From: Clostridia bacterium
GTDB lineage: Bacteria; Bacillota; Clostridia; Oscillospirales; CAG-272
NCBI GenBank assembly: GCA_017536635.1
Contig: JAFXHA010000051.1
Coordinates: 1 to 35,858 of the forward strand
DNA: 35,858 bases
Direction: 5' to 3'
Below the pieces are notes generated by a model. It did not search any database, was not told the DNA's origin, and saw nothing but the letters and a program-made list of their open reading frames with translations. Of the stretch, positions 16,329 through 23,356 are shown piece after piece (positions within the stretch are counted from its first letter, which is position 1; every line of letters begins with the position of its first letter). Both the position numbers and the translations under genes were made by a program.

Positions 16329-17474
16329 ATGGAACTCAATGAACTAAGACAACAGATAGACGCTATCGACCGCGAGCTTGTAGAGCTTTTCAAGGCGAGA
16401 ATGCAGGTCTCTGCAAAGGTAGTGGAATATAAAAGGGAGAATGGCATGGCGGTGCTTGATCCGTCAAGAGAGCGCGCTCTGCTTTCCAAGGTATCCGAGC
16501 TTTCGGGCGAGGAATTTGAGGAGTACACGCGTACGCTTTATTCCTCTATCCTTGACCTTTCGCGCTCGTATCAACACAAGCAGCTCGGCGCGACGTCTGC
16601 TCTTTACGACGAGATAAACAAGGCTCTTGAAAACACGCCGAAGCTCTTCCCCGAGCGCGCAATAGTTGCGTGTCAGGGCGTTGAGGGAGCTTACGCACAG
16701 ATAGCGGCAGAAAAGCTTTTCAGGCTGCCCAACATCATGTTCTTCTCTGATTGGGAAAAGGTATTCTCGGCAATTGAGTCCGGAATGTGCAAATACGGAG
16801 TTCTGCCCATTGAAAACAGCACGGCGGGCTCGGTAACGCGAATCTACGACCTGATGCTGAGCAAAAAGTTCAATATCGTTAGGACCGTTCGCATAAAGAT
16901 AGACCATAATCTGCTTGTAAACCGAGGCACAAGGCTTGAGGATATAAAGGAGATAGTATCTCACGAGCAGGCTATCGCGCAATGCTCCGAGTTTTTGCAC
17001 TCGCTGGGTGCCGATGTTAAGATCACTAAGATGGAAAATACCGCAAAGGCGGCTGAATACGTTGCAAAATCCGGCAGAAACGACGTTGCCTCCCTCTCCT
17101 CGCGCTCCTGCGCCGCACAGTACGGACTTGAGGTACTCAGATCCGCGGTACAGAACAACGGAAATAATCACACGAGATTTATCTGTATCACCAACCAGCT
17201 TGAGATATATCCGGACGCTGACCGCACCAGCCTTATGGTTGTTACCCCACACAAGCCCGGAGCTCTTTATCGCATTCTTTCGCGCTTCAATGCGCTCGGC
17301 ATCAACCTCATAAAGCTTGAATCCCGTCCGATACCCGACAGAGACTTTGAGTTTATGTTCTATTTCGACCTTGAATCGCCCGTATATTCGCCCAAATTTG
17401 CACAGCTGCTCGCAGAGCTTGAGCGCGAGTGCGACGAGTTTACCTATCTCGGCTCTTACTCGGAGGTCATCTAA
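16329..17474 (+). CDS. pheA: Bifunctional chorismate mutase-prephenate dehydratase (P-protein)
   Basis: Converts chorismate to prephenate and then to phenylpyruvate, the Phe branch. The 381 residues contain three parts. The AroQ-type mutase (1-88) has R7, R24, K35, D44, R47 and E48 matching the E. coli catalytic set at a constant offset. The dehydratase (about 110-290) has PIENSTAGSV and NHTRF. The ACT domain (about 298-378) has PGAL at 310-313 and ESRP at 331-334, the Phe-binding signature. Feedback inhibition by Phe is therefore expected. AGGAAG precedes the ATG. The stop overlaps the next start (TAATG), coupling it to the aroE-aroK fusion. Confidence 0.97.
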   Translation: MELNELRQQIDAIDRELVELFKARMQVSAKVVEYKRENGMAVLDPSRERALLSKVSELSGEEFEEYTRTLYSSILDLSRSYQHKQLGATSALYDEINKALENTPKLFPERAIVACQGVEGAYAQIAAEKLFRLPNIMFFSDWEKVFSAIESGMCKYGVLPIENSTAGSVTRIYDLMLSKKFNIVRTVRIKIDHNLLVNRGTRLEDIKEIVSHEQAIAQCSEFLHSLGADVKITKMENTAKAAEYVAKSGRNDVASLSSRSCAAQYGLEVLRSAVQNNGNNHTRFICITNQLEIYPDADRTSLMVVTPHKPGALYRILSRFNALGINLIKLESRPIPDRDFEFMFYFDLESPVYSPKFAQLLAELERECDEFTYLGSYSEVI

Positions 17475-18739
17475 TGAAAACGGGATATAAAAATATGCGG
17501 TGCGGACTTATCGGAGAGCATCTCGGACACAGCTTTTCACCTCAGATACACGCTTATCTCGCGGATTACTCCTACGAGCTTTGCGAGCTGGCGCCAAGCG
17601 AGCTTGACGGGTTTATGAAAGCTCCGAGCTTTGATGCATTCAACGTTACCATTCCGTATAAAAAAGACGTTATTCCCTATCTTGACTACATATCTCCCGA
17701 AGCAAAGGCGATAGGTGCGGTAAACACAGTCGTCAACAAGGGTGGCAAGCTTTACGGCTATAATACCGATTATTTCGGATTCGGCTATATGCTGACTCTT
17801 GCCGGCATTGACGTGCGCGGCAAAAGCGCTCTTGTTTTCGGTGCAGGCGGCACGTCGCTTACCGCTTGCGCAGTTCTGCGCGACAGCGGCGCCGATAGCG
17901 TTACAGTAGTCAGCCGTGCGGATAACTATCCCGAATTTCTTTCAAAGCATAGCGACGCGCAGATAATCGTCAACACTACGCCCGTTGGAATGTTCCCGAA
18001 GAATCTTGTTTCGGCAATTGACCTTTCGATGTTTCCAAGCTGTGAGGGTGCGGCGGACGTTATATTCAATCCCGCGCGCACTGCCTTCGTGCTTTCTGCC
18101 GAAGAAAAAGGGATTCCCGTAGTAAACGGTTTGCCGATGCTTGTTGCTCAGGCAGCAAAGGCGTTCGAATTCTTCACGGGAGACAGATACAAAGAAGGCT
18201 GCATAGACGCTATAACTGAGGTCATCGGCAAGCAGACGCGCAACGTAGTGCTTGTGGGTATGCCATCTTGCGGTAAAAGCAAGGTTGGAAAGATTCTTGC
18301 CGAAAAGCTTGGACGTCCGTTCGTCGATGCCGACGATGAATTTACTAAAATGCACGGTATCACGCCCGCCGAAGCGATCACCACGCTTGGCGAGAATAGG
18401 TTCCGAGAGATGGAGCATCTCACCGTATGCGAGCTCGGCAAGCAAAGCGGATCGGTCATAGCCTGTGGCGGCGGTGTAGTAACGCGCGAGTACAATTATG
18501 CGCCCCTGCACCAGAACGGAATTATAATCTTTCTTGAGCGAGATCTGGACAAGCTCTCCTCAAAGGGCAGGCCTATCTCGCAGTCCACGTCGGTAGAGGA
18601 GCTTTACAAAAAGCGAATAGATGCATATCATCGCTTTGCCGATATTGAGATACACTCCACCGAAATTCCCGAAAACACGGCTGAGGAAATGATAAAGGCG
18701 CTTGACGCCGCAAATTATTCCTGTGTATTCGGCAAATAA
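17474..18739 (+). CDS. aroE-aroK: Shikimate dehydrogenase-shikimate kinase fusion
   Basis: One 421-residue ORF joins two successive enzymes. Residues 1-255 are shikimate dehydrogenase: HSFSPQIHA (19-27), NVTIPYK with the catalytic K63, NTD at 97-99, the dinucleotide loop GAGGTS (123-128), NTTPVGMFP (167-175) and NGLPMLVAQA with Q226. Residues 258-421 are shikimate kinase: P-loop GMPSCGKS (262-269), D285-x-D287, RFRE (309-312) and CGGGVV (331-336), with RPIS near 366. The join is direct with only a few linker residues. The start at 17474 uses GGAGG at 17462-17466 and overlaps the pheA stop; an earlier in-frame start lies inside pheA. The fusion may channel shikimate. Confidence 0.95.
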   Translation: MKTGYKNMRCGLIGEHLGHSFSPQIHAYLADYSYELCELAPSELDGFMKAPSFDAFNVTIPYKKDVIPYLDYISPEAKAIGAVNTVVNKGGKLYGYNTDYFGFGYMLTLAGIDVRGKSALVFGAGGTSLTACAVLRDSGADSVTVVSRADNYPEFLSKHSDAQIIVNTTPVGMFPKNLVSAIDLSMFPSCEGAADVIFNPARTAFVLSAEEKGIPVVNGLPMLVAQAAKAFEFFTGDRYKEGCIDAITEVIGKQTRNVVLVGMPSCGKSKVGKILAEKLGRPFVDADDEFTKMHGITPAEAITTLGENRFREMEHLTVCELGKQSGSVIACGGGVVTREYNYAPLHQNGIIIFLERDLDKLSSKGRPISQSTSVEELYKKRIDAYHRFADIEIHSTEIPENTAEEMIKALDAANYSCVFGK

Positions 18740-18757
18740 AATCGAAAGGATCCTTTT

Positions 18758-19186
18758 ATGAAGATATTAGTTATAAACGGCCCAAATCTTAATATGCTCG
18801 GCATACGCGAGCCACAGATATACGGCGCGCAGAATTTTGAAGCCCTTCAGAAATTTATTAAGGACAGTGCCGACGAGCTCGGGCTCTCGGTCTCGCTCTT
18901 TCAGTCGAATCACGAGGGTGAAATAGTCGACGTTATTCAATCTGCCTACGGCGTTTACGACGGAATCGTGATAAATCCCGCTGCGTATACGCACACGAGC
19001 GTTGCTATACTCGACGCCCTCAAGGCCGTTGCTATCCCTACCGTTGAGGTACACCTATCTGACATCAATACCCGTGAGGAATTCCGCAAGTTCTCTTACG
19101 TATCTATGGTAGCAAAGAAAACCATCTGCGGTCTCGGCTTCGAGGGATATAAGGAAGCGTTACGTTACTTTTCTTTTGAAAAATGA
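18758..19186 (+). CDS. aroQ: Type II 3-dehydroquinate dehydratase
   Basis: Dehydrates 3-dehydroquinate to 3-dehydroshikimate. The 142-residue protein has the dodecameric type II pattern: INGPNLNMLGIREPQIYG with the essential R17 and Y22, QSNHEGEIVD, INPAAYTHTSVAILDAL, and EVHLSDINTREEFR. GAAAGGA precedes the ATG. It is the last gene of the aromatic operon and completes the chorismate pathway in one locus. A terminator (19353-19388) follows after an intergenic repeat block. Confidence 0.96.
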   Translation: MKILVINGPNLNMLGIREPQIYGAQNFEALQKFIKDSADELGLSVSLFQSNHEGEIVDVIQSAYGVYDGIVINPAAYTHTSVAILDALKAVAIPTVEVHLSDINTREEFRKFSYVSMVAKKTICGLGFEGYKEALRYFSFEK

Positions 19187-19194
19187 GTTTTTTA

Positions 19195-19433
19195 GTTACT
19201 TTCTTTGAAAAGAAAGTAACCAAAGAAACTTCCCGCCGGTTAAAAGGATAGTGGACATTTTTTGAAGCCACATAGATTTTGTGAAAATAAAATATTTCTT
19301 CAAGGAAGAAACTCGTCGGACGCTACTCTCCAACGAGTTTCATTATAAATTTAAAACCCGTCGGAACGTAGTGTCCGACGGGTTTTTTATCTGTGGGAAG
19401 TTTTTTGCCAAGCGAGCACGAACTTGTTCGTGC
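19195..19433. repeat. Intergenic block of nested inverted repeats
   Basis: The 295-base gap between aroQ and the next gene holds four hairpins: GTTACTTTCTTT/AAAGAAAGTAAC (19195-19220, loop GA); an imperfect stem at 19308-19341; a perfect 13-bp stem at 19353-19386; and GCACGAAC/GTTCGTGC (19416-19433). The second and third are inverted copies of one related palindrome with similar 8-base loops (CGCTACTC and, reversed, CACTACGT). An outer pair, CAAAGAAACTTCCC (19221-19234) and GGGAAGTTTTTTG (19395-19407), is also inverted. This looks like a non-coding dispersed repeat or MITE-like element; a 63-residue ORF across it is not credible. Confidence 0.65.
19353..19388 (+). terminator. Terminator of the aromatic operon
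   Basis: A perfect 13-bp stem (AAAACCCGTCGGA and complement, 8-base loop) runs into six T residues at 19383-19388. It is the best intrinsic terminator after aroQ. Confidence 0.8.
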
Positions 19434-19481
19434 CACGGAACGAAGCGAAGTAGTTTTTTCAAAAAAGCGTAAAATAAACCT

Positions 19482-20645
19482 TTACTTCCAAGCGGCAGGG
19501 ACGGTTCGGTTTTGTTTGAACCAATCGGTATCCTTCAGCTTCTGACTATGACCGCTGAAATACATAGTTAGCTCTCCTTGCTTTGATATGATACGGATAT
19601 TACCGTTCATAGAGGTATACTTGTCGTTCTCGTAATCGGTACAGAGCGTGGTAACGAAAACGTAGTCGGTATATGGCGCAACTCGGTCTATAAAATCTTG
19701 AGTCGGGAACTGATTCTCGTTAATATCGGTATATTCGGGACTTCCCGCGCAACAGCACACGCAAACGATATCGGGACGGATCTCCTTCAGAAGCGCGTCT
19801 CCGGACGAGGTTTTGGAGCCGTGATGTCCTGCCTTATAAAGCTTTACCTTGGGAAGATCGTTCATCTCGACGAGCTTTTCCTCGCCCTCTTTTTCAAGGT
19901 CGCCCGTAAAGAGATAGTTGTTGCTTCCGTCGCGAATGAGCGTGCAGACCGAATGATTGTTCTCGTCGTTGCTTCTGTTATAATAGAAATAGCTGTCAAG
20001 TATCTCAAGCTCAACTCCGTCGCCGAGATCAAACACGTTCTTGTTCTGCTCCATACACTCGCGCGCGGTATAATGCGTTGCGCCTGCGGCGATCTCTGCG
20101 TCGCGCTCACGGATATAATTCTTATACATCGTACCCGTGTCTCTGCCCTTCGTGATCTGCGAAAAATCGATTATGACCTCGCACTCGTAAAGATCGAAAA
20201 GGCTGTCTGTTTTTTCGCCTGTCGCAAAGCCTGCGTAATGATCCTGGTGCGCATGAGTAACGATAACGTATTCAAGCGTTTTGTCGGCAACGTACTGTGA
20301 AAGATAGTTGTCAATGGTTTTGATGCTGTTCGTTCTTGAACCTGCATCTATGAGTATATCGTTATCCCCTGCTCTGATATAGGTGCAATCGCCCGTATAT
20401 TTGTTACCGAGCTCAAGGAAATGTATCTCAAGATCACCCTCGGAAGCTACGATGATATTATCATCGTCATTGCGAGAGGAATTATCCACGGTACCGCCAT
20501 TATTTTTGCCGAATCCAAGATCAAGATCTCCGTTTGCGTACTTATATATTCCAACCATCAGTGCCACAACAAATGCGAGCACCAAAATAACCGTTATAAA
20601 GACAGGTAGCTGCTTTCTTCTTCTGCGTCTTCTTTTCTTTGCCAT
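19482..20645 (-). CDS. Membrane-anchored metallo-beta-lactamase-fold hydrolase (ComEC C-domain-like)
   Basis: A 387-residue protein with a very basic N-terminus (KKRRRRRRK), one membrane helix (about 14-36), a low-complexity N/D-rich linker (46-65) and an MBL-fold domain, probably outside the cell. The metal motif is HAHQDH (H131, H133, D135, H136); FTGDLEKEGEE and KAGHHGSKTSS supply later ligands. The order resembles the C-terminal hydrolase domain of ComEC/Rec2 and stand-alone secreted relatives that may act on DNA or nucleotides. CGGAGG precedes the ATG. It is divergent from the hibernation factor gene and convergent with the aromatic operon. Substrate unknown. Confidence 0.88.
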   Translation of the reverse strand: MAKKRRRRRRKQLPVFITVILVLAFVVALMVGIYKYANGDLDLGFGKNNGGTVDNSSRNDDDNIIVASEGDLEIHFLELGNKYTGDCTYIRAGDNDILIDAGSRTNSIKTIDNYLSQYVADKTLEYVIVTHAHQDHYAGFATGEKTDSLFDLYECEVIIDFSQITKGRDTGTMYKNYIRERDAEIAAGATHYTARECMEQNKNVFDLGDGVELEILDSYFYYNRSNDENNHSVCTLIRDGSNNYLFTGDLEKEGEEKLVEMNDLPKVKLYKAGHHGSKTSSGDALLKEIRPDIVCVCCCAGSPEYTDINENQFPTQDFIDRVAPYTDYVFVTTLCTDYENDKYTSMNGNIRIISKQGELTMYFSGHSQKLKDTDWFKQNRTVPAAWK

Positions 20646-20849
20646 ATTTTCCTCCGTGTCATATTATTCATAGTACCGTATTACAATTTATTCACGATAC
20701 GCATATATGCTTATAAAAATATGATATCATATTTTTTTAATGATTTCAATACAAAAAGAGACTTTTTTCTTTTTTAAACGACAAATTTGTTAATTTATTA
20801 TGCATTGTGCACAAAATTTATTATTTTTTCTAAAATTTTATAATTACTA

Positions 20850-20878
20850 TTTACAACTGTATAATAGTGTGATATAAT
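20850..20878 (+). promoter_or_regulatory. Promoter of the hibernation factor gene
   Basis: TTTACA (20850-20855) and TATAAT (20873-20878) are 17 bases apart. The gap between the two divergent genes (20646-20922) is very AT-rich. Apart from this promoter I see nothing definite in it. Confidence 0.82.
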
Positions 20879-20922
20879 AAAATCGAGGACAACCTCAGAT
20901 TCTATTCACAGGAGGCAAAGTT

Positions 20923-21453
20923 ATGAAAGTTACGATTACAGGCAGACAAATGAACGTTTGGAGCGAGATGGAAGCCACGATTGAAAAAAAGCTTGCAAAG
21001 CTTGATAAATATTTCGGCGACAACTGCTCTGCAACCGCAACGCTTAGCAGCAAAAAGAACGAGAAGTGCATCGAAATAACCATTCGCACGACTGATGGCA
21101 CTATCTTTCGCAGCGAAGTAAGAGACGAGACCTTCCGCACAGCTCTTGACAGATGCATATATGCAATCGAGCGACAGATCAGAAAGAACAAAACGCGCCT
21201 TGCAAAGAAGCTCCGCGAGGGTGCTTTCGACAAGGGAATCTTTGACACAGGTGAGGATTTTGAGGAAGAGGCGGAATTCGTTATCAGAAAGAAATCCTTT
21301 ACCATCAAGCCGATGTCGGTCGAGGAAGCTATTATGCAGATGAACCTTCTGGATCACGAGTTCTTCGTATTCCTTGACGACAAGACGAGCGAGGTTTCGA
21401 TCGTTTATAAGCGCAAGAGCGGCGACTACGGTCTTATAGAAACGACGAAATAA
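20923..21453 (+). CDS. hpf: Ribosome hibernation-promoting factor, long form
   Basis: Long HPF dimerises 70S ribosomes into inactive 100S particles in stationary phase or stress. The 176-residue protein has the N-terminal ribosome-binding domain (about 1-100, beginning MKVTITGRQMNV, with the basic helix around RQIRKNKTRL), a short acidic linker, and the C-terminal dimerisation domain (about 122-176) with KPMSVEEAIMQMNLLDHEFFVF. AGGAGG precedes the ATG, a near-consensus promoter lies upstream and a terminator follows, so it is monocistronic. The earlier name is yfiA or raiA. Confidence 0.97.
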   Translation: MKVTITGRQMNVWSEMEATIEKKLAKLDKYFGDNCSATATLSSKKNEKCIEITIRTTDGTIFRSEVRDETFRTALDRCIYAIERQIRKNKTRLAKKLREGAFDKGIFDTGEDFEEEAEFVIRKKSFTIKPMSVEEAIMQMNLLDHEFFVFLDDKTSEVSIVYKRKSGDYGLIETTK

Positions 21454-21468
21454 CAAAATAAAATTACA

Positions 21469-21492
21469 GGGGCTGTTTTATCAGCCCCTTTT
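21469..21492 (+). terminator. Terminator of hpf
   Basis: GGGGCTG (21469-21475), loop TTTTAT, CAGCCCC (21482-21488), then TTTTATTTTTAT. The A-rich 5' flank means it may also serve the convergent lipoprotein gene. Confidence 0.85.
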
Positions 21493-21499
21493 ATTTTTA

Positions 21500-22603
21500 T
21501 TATGAATACTCGGACACGCCAAACGCCAACAACTCCTCATTCGTCAGCTCCCGTGTGTTTTGAATAGAAATATCAATACGGTACAGATCGTCTACAACAA
21601 ACAAATCATAAGAATATTTATTGGAAATTGAAGAGTGAGCCTCTCGCATTAACACTTTTCTTGTCCCACTATCAAAGATAGTAGTAAACGTTTCAAGATT
21701 ATATCTTTGACCTTGATGAACAACGTGCAGCTCGGCTTTTTCGCCGTTAGGTCCTGTCAAATAAAACCAATACTCATACAAATACCAATGGACAAAACCG
21801 TCCGTGTCGTCAACAGTCCATCCATCAGGAAACGCAGGTTGCCATACGTGTTCTATGTCATAAATGCTGCATCCGTATTCGTACGGCGGATCTCCAAAGC
21901 ACTGCTCCCATACGATTCTCTGCTTTACGGAATTGCTCAAAGTACCGTTAGGCACGTCATATTTTAATACCGATAACGATGGAAGTGAGATATAGTGATA
22001 TCCTGAAAATGTAAACGGATAACTATCGTATTCATCAAAATCCATATAATAGCCACCGTTTATTTTTTTTATTGTATAATTGTATTCTTTAGCTTCTAAT
22101 TCTTTGGCTTTTTCAATGGCTTCTTTTAAATACTGATCAACTAAAGAAAGGGTACCCTCTTCAGTTTCATCGGTAATTGGCTCTGTGGTCGTCTCATCAC
22201 TCATTTGGACAGGATCACTCACCTTTTCCCATTTGCTTGCTGTGATCTGAGCGGGATAGGTCTCCCTGATATAGCCGTCGTAGGTTACGTCAACTATACT
22301 GCCTATCTTAGCTCCGATATCATCAAAGCCTTCAACGTTTATCCATATACGGTCAGCGCTTTTTAGCTCCCATTCTCCCTCAACAGGCTCGATCAGAACT
22401 ACATTGCCGTCTATTTCTATTATGGTTGCACGCACAACGTGGTCTATTTCCGTTTCGGATGTGCTCGTCGAAACAGTCGTTTCTTTACTTGACGTTTCAA
22501 TGCTCGTCGTATCCGACGAGTCATTGGACGCTCCCTTATCGCAGGATGCAAAAACACCGAGAATAAGGGTCAGCGTTAATAGTAAAATGATTAGTTTTTT
22601 CAT
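21500..22603 (-). CDS. Lipoprotein with a DUF3221-like domain
   Basis: A 367-residue secreted lipoprotein. Residues 1-20 are a lipoprotein signal peptide ending GVFAS before C21. A Ser/Thr/Glu-rich linker (25-52) follows. Residues about 55-130 form a small beta domain resembling DUF3221 (VVRATIIEIDGNVVLIEP, then GSIVDVTYDGYIRETYPAQI). The remaining 200 residues contain many aromatic residues and are not recognised. AAAGGAG precedes the ATG. Codon choice in the C-terminal part looks more AT-rich than in neighbouring genes, which may point to recent acquisition. A promoter about 150 bases upstream gives it a structured leader. Confidence 0.8.
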   Translation of the reverse strand: MKKLIILLLTLTLILGVFASCDKGASNDSSDTTSIETSSKETTVSTSTSETEIDHVVRATIIEIDGNVVLIEPVEGEWELKSADRIWINVEGFDDIGAKIGSIVDVTYDGYIRETYPAQITASKWEKVSDPVQMSDETTTEPITDETEEGTLSLVDQYLKEAIEKAKELEAKEYNYTIKKINGGYYMDFDEYDSYPFTFSGYHYISLPSLSVLKYDVPNGTLSNSVKQRIVWEQCFGDPPYEYGCSIYDIEHVWQPAFPDGWTVDDTDGFVHWYLYEYWFYLTGPNGEKAELHVVHQGQRYNLETFTTIFDSGTRKVLMREAHSSISNKYSYDLFVVDDLYRIDISIQNTRELTNEELLAFGVSEYS

Positions 22604-22662
22604 AAAATATCTCCTTTCATTTTAGTGTTGTAGAGAACTTTTGCGTACAATGTAAAATGCAA

Positions 22663-22736
22663 AACGCACAGAGTATCCCTTACGACAACTCTGTGCGTTG
22701 ATTTTTTATGTTTCTCGGCAAGCGTGTTGTCGGGAT
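22663..22736 (-). promoter_or_regulatory. Structured leader of the lipoprotein gene, attenuator-like
   Basis: On the minus strand a 12-bp perfect hairpin (22699-22688 with 22674-22663) is followed by TTTGCATTTT, a weak terminator tail. Its 13-base loop plus two stem bases can also pair with an upstream segment, ATCCCGACAAC (22736-22726), forming 11 pairs around a 4-base bulge. This gives either a pseudoknot or a structure competing with the hairpin. The whole 22604-22929 gap (326 bases) otherwise contains only the two promoters described. Confidence 0.5.
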
Positions 22737-22754
22737 ATTTTTCTCTGTATTTTT

Positions 22755-22783
22755 ATTATAGCATACATCTAAATACTTGTCAA
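22755..22783 (-). promoter_or_regulatory. Consensus promoter of the lipoprotein gene
   Basis: On the minus strand a perfect TTGACA (22783-22778) and a perfect TATAAT (22760-22755) are exactly 17 bases apart. The transcript would start near 22748, about 145 bases before the lipoprotein ATG. Confidence 0.88.
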
Positions 22784-22854
22784 TAGCAAAAACGGGGCCC
22801 AAATAAGCCTTGTTTTTTTGTTTTTTGAGACTTTATGAGACTGTACGCGACCTT

Positions 22855-22884
22855 TTGGAACTCTTTTCTGCCGTAAAATATACT
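22855..22884 (+). promoter_or_regulatory. Probable promoter of the phage head cassette
   Basis: TTGGAA (22855-22860) and TATACT (22879-22884) are separated by 18 bases, just upstream of the small terminase gene. It is weaker than the other promoters in the window. Confidence 0.55.
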
Positions 22885-22929
22885 CGCACGGACAGATTGG
22901 AGGTGAAATATACGGCTCTGTTTCCGAAA

Positions 22930-23352
22930 ATGCAGCGTAAAAGCAAGCAACATAAAAGCACGGGAACTCTCGCAGGACTTTGCCGTGAGGGTTTATTGGA
23001 TATGATGCTCGAAGAGTACATCTTCTATTGCAAAAATCCCGATCCGGAGCAAGCATCTGAGGCAACTGTAAAAAAGGCGGCAAAGGGGCGATTCCCGAAC
23101 ATTGCGGGTTTTTGCAGGTTTATGAAAACAGGAATAGGCGAGCTTGAAGCTCTCCAGACCGATTTCCCCGAGGAATACGAGCGTATTCTGTCGGTCTTTG
23201 AGGATGAGGCGCTCAACTCCGATCTATCCTCTGCCCTGCTCTCCTCTTATATGAAAAAGCGTTTGTTTTACGAAAAGACAGGCGGTGAGAGTAAGAGCGA
23301 GGGCGAGATAAAGGTCTGCTTTGAGCACGATATTTTCGGCGACGGCGAATAG
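22930..23352 (+). CDS. Phage terminase small subunit
   Basis: The small terminase binds phage DNA and directs it to the large subunit for packaging. The product from 22930 is 140 residues, helical, with TGTLAGLCREGLLDMMLEEYIFYC, a FPNIAGFCRFMKTGIGELEAL helix-turn-helix-like block, EEYERILSVFEDEALNSDLSS and SYMKKRLFYE; this pattern is shared by small terminases of the P22 gp3-like type. The role is supported by position 4 bases before the large terminase. The start is uncertain: a near-perfect TTGGAGGTGA site at 22897-22906 has no ATG at proper distance. The in-frame options are GTG at 22903, overlapping it, or ATG at 22930, 26 bases away. The upstream frame to 22810 is unlikely because it crosses the promoter. 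Confidence 0.75.
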   Translation: MQRKSKQHKSTGTLAGLCREGLLDMMLEEYIFYCKNPDPEQASEATVKKAAKGRFPNIAGFCRFMKTGIGELEALQTDFPEEYERILSVFEDEALNSDLSSALLSSYMKKRLFYEKTGGESKSEGEIKVCFEHDIFGDGE

Positions 23353-23356
23353 AGAT

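Noticed and set aside
19281..19472. A 63-codon ORF in the gap after aroQ.
   Set aside because: It runs straight through several perfect hairpins including a terminator and has no ribosome site, so it is not a plausible gene.
20646..20922. Possible raiA-type structured RNA upstream of the hibernation factor.
   Set aside because: The promoter at 20850-20878 leaves a leader of only about 40 bases, too short for that motif, and the rest of the gap is featureless AT-rich sequence.
22663..22706. The hairpin at 22663-22699 with TTTTTT after it as a plus-strand terminator.
   Set aside because: No plus-strand gene lies directly upstream; hpf already has its own terminator. The consensus minus-strand promoter makes a leader role for the lipoprotein more likely.
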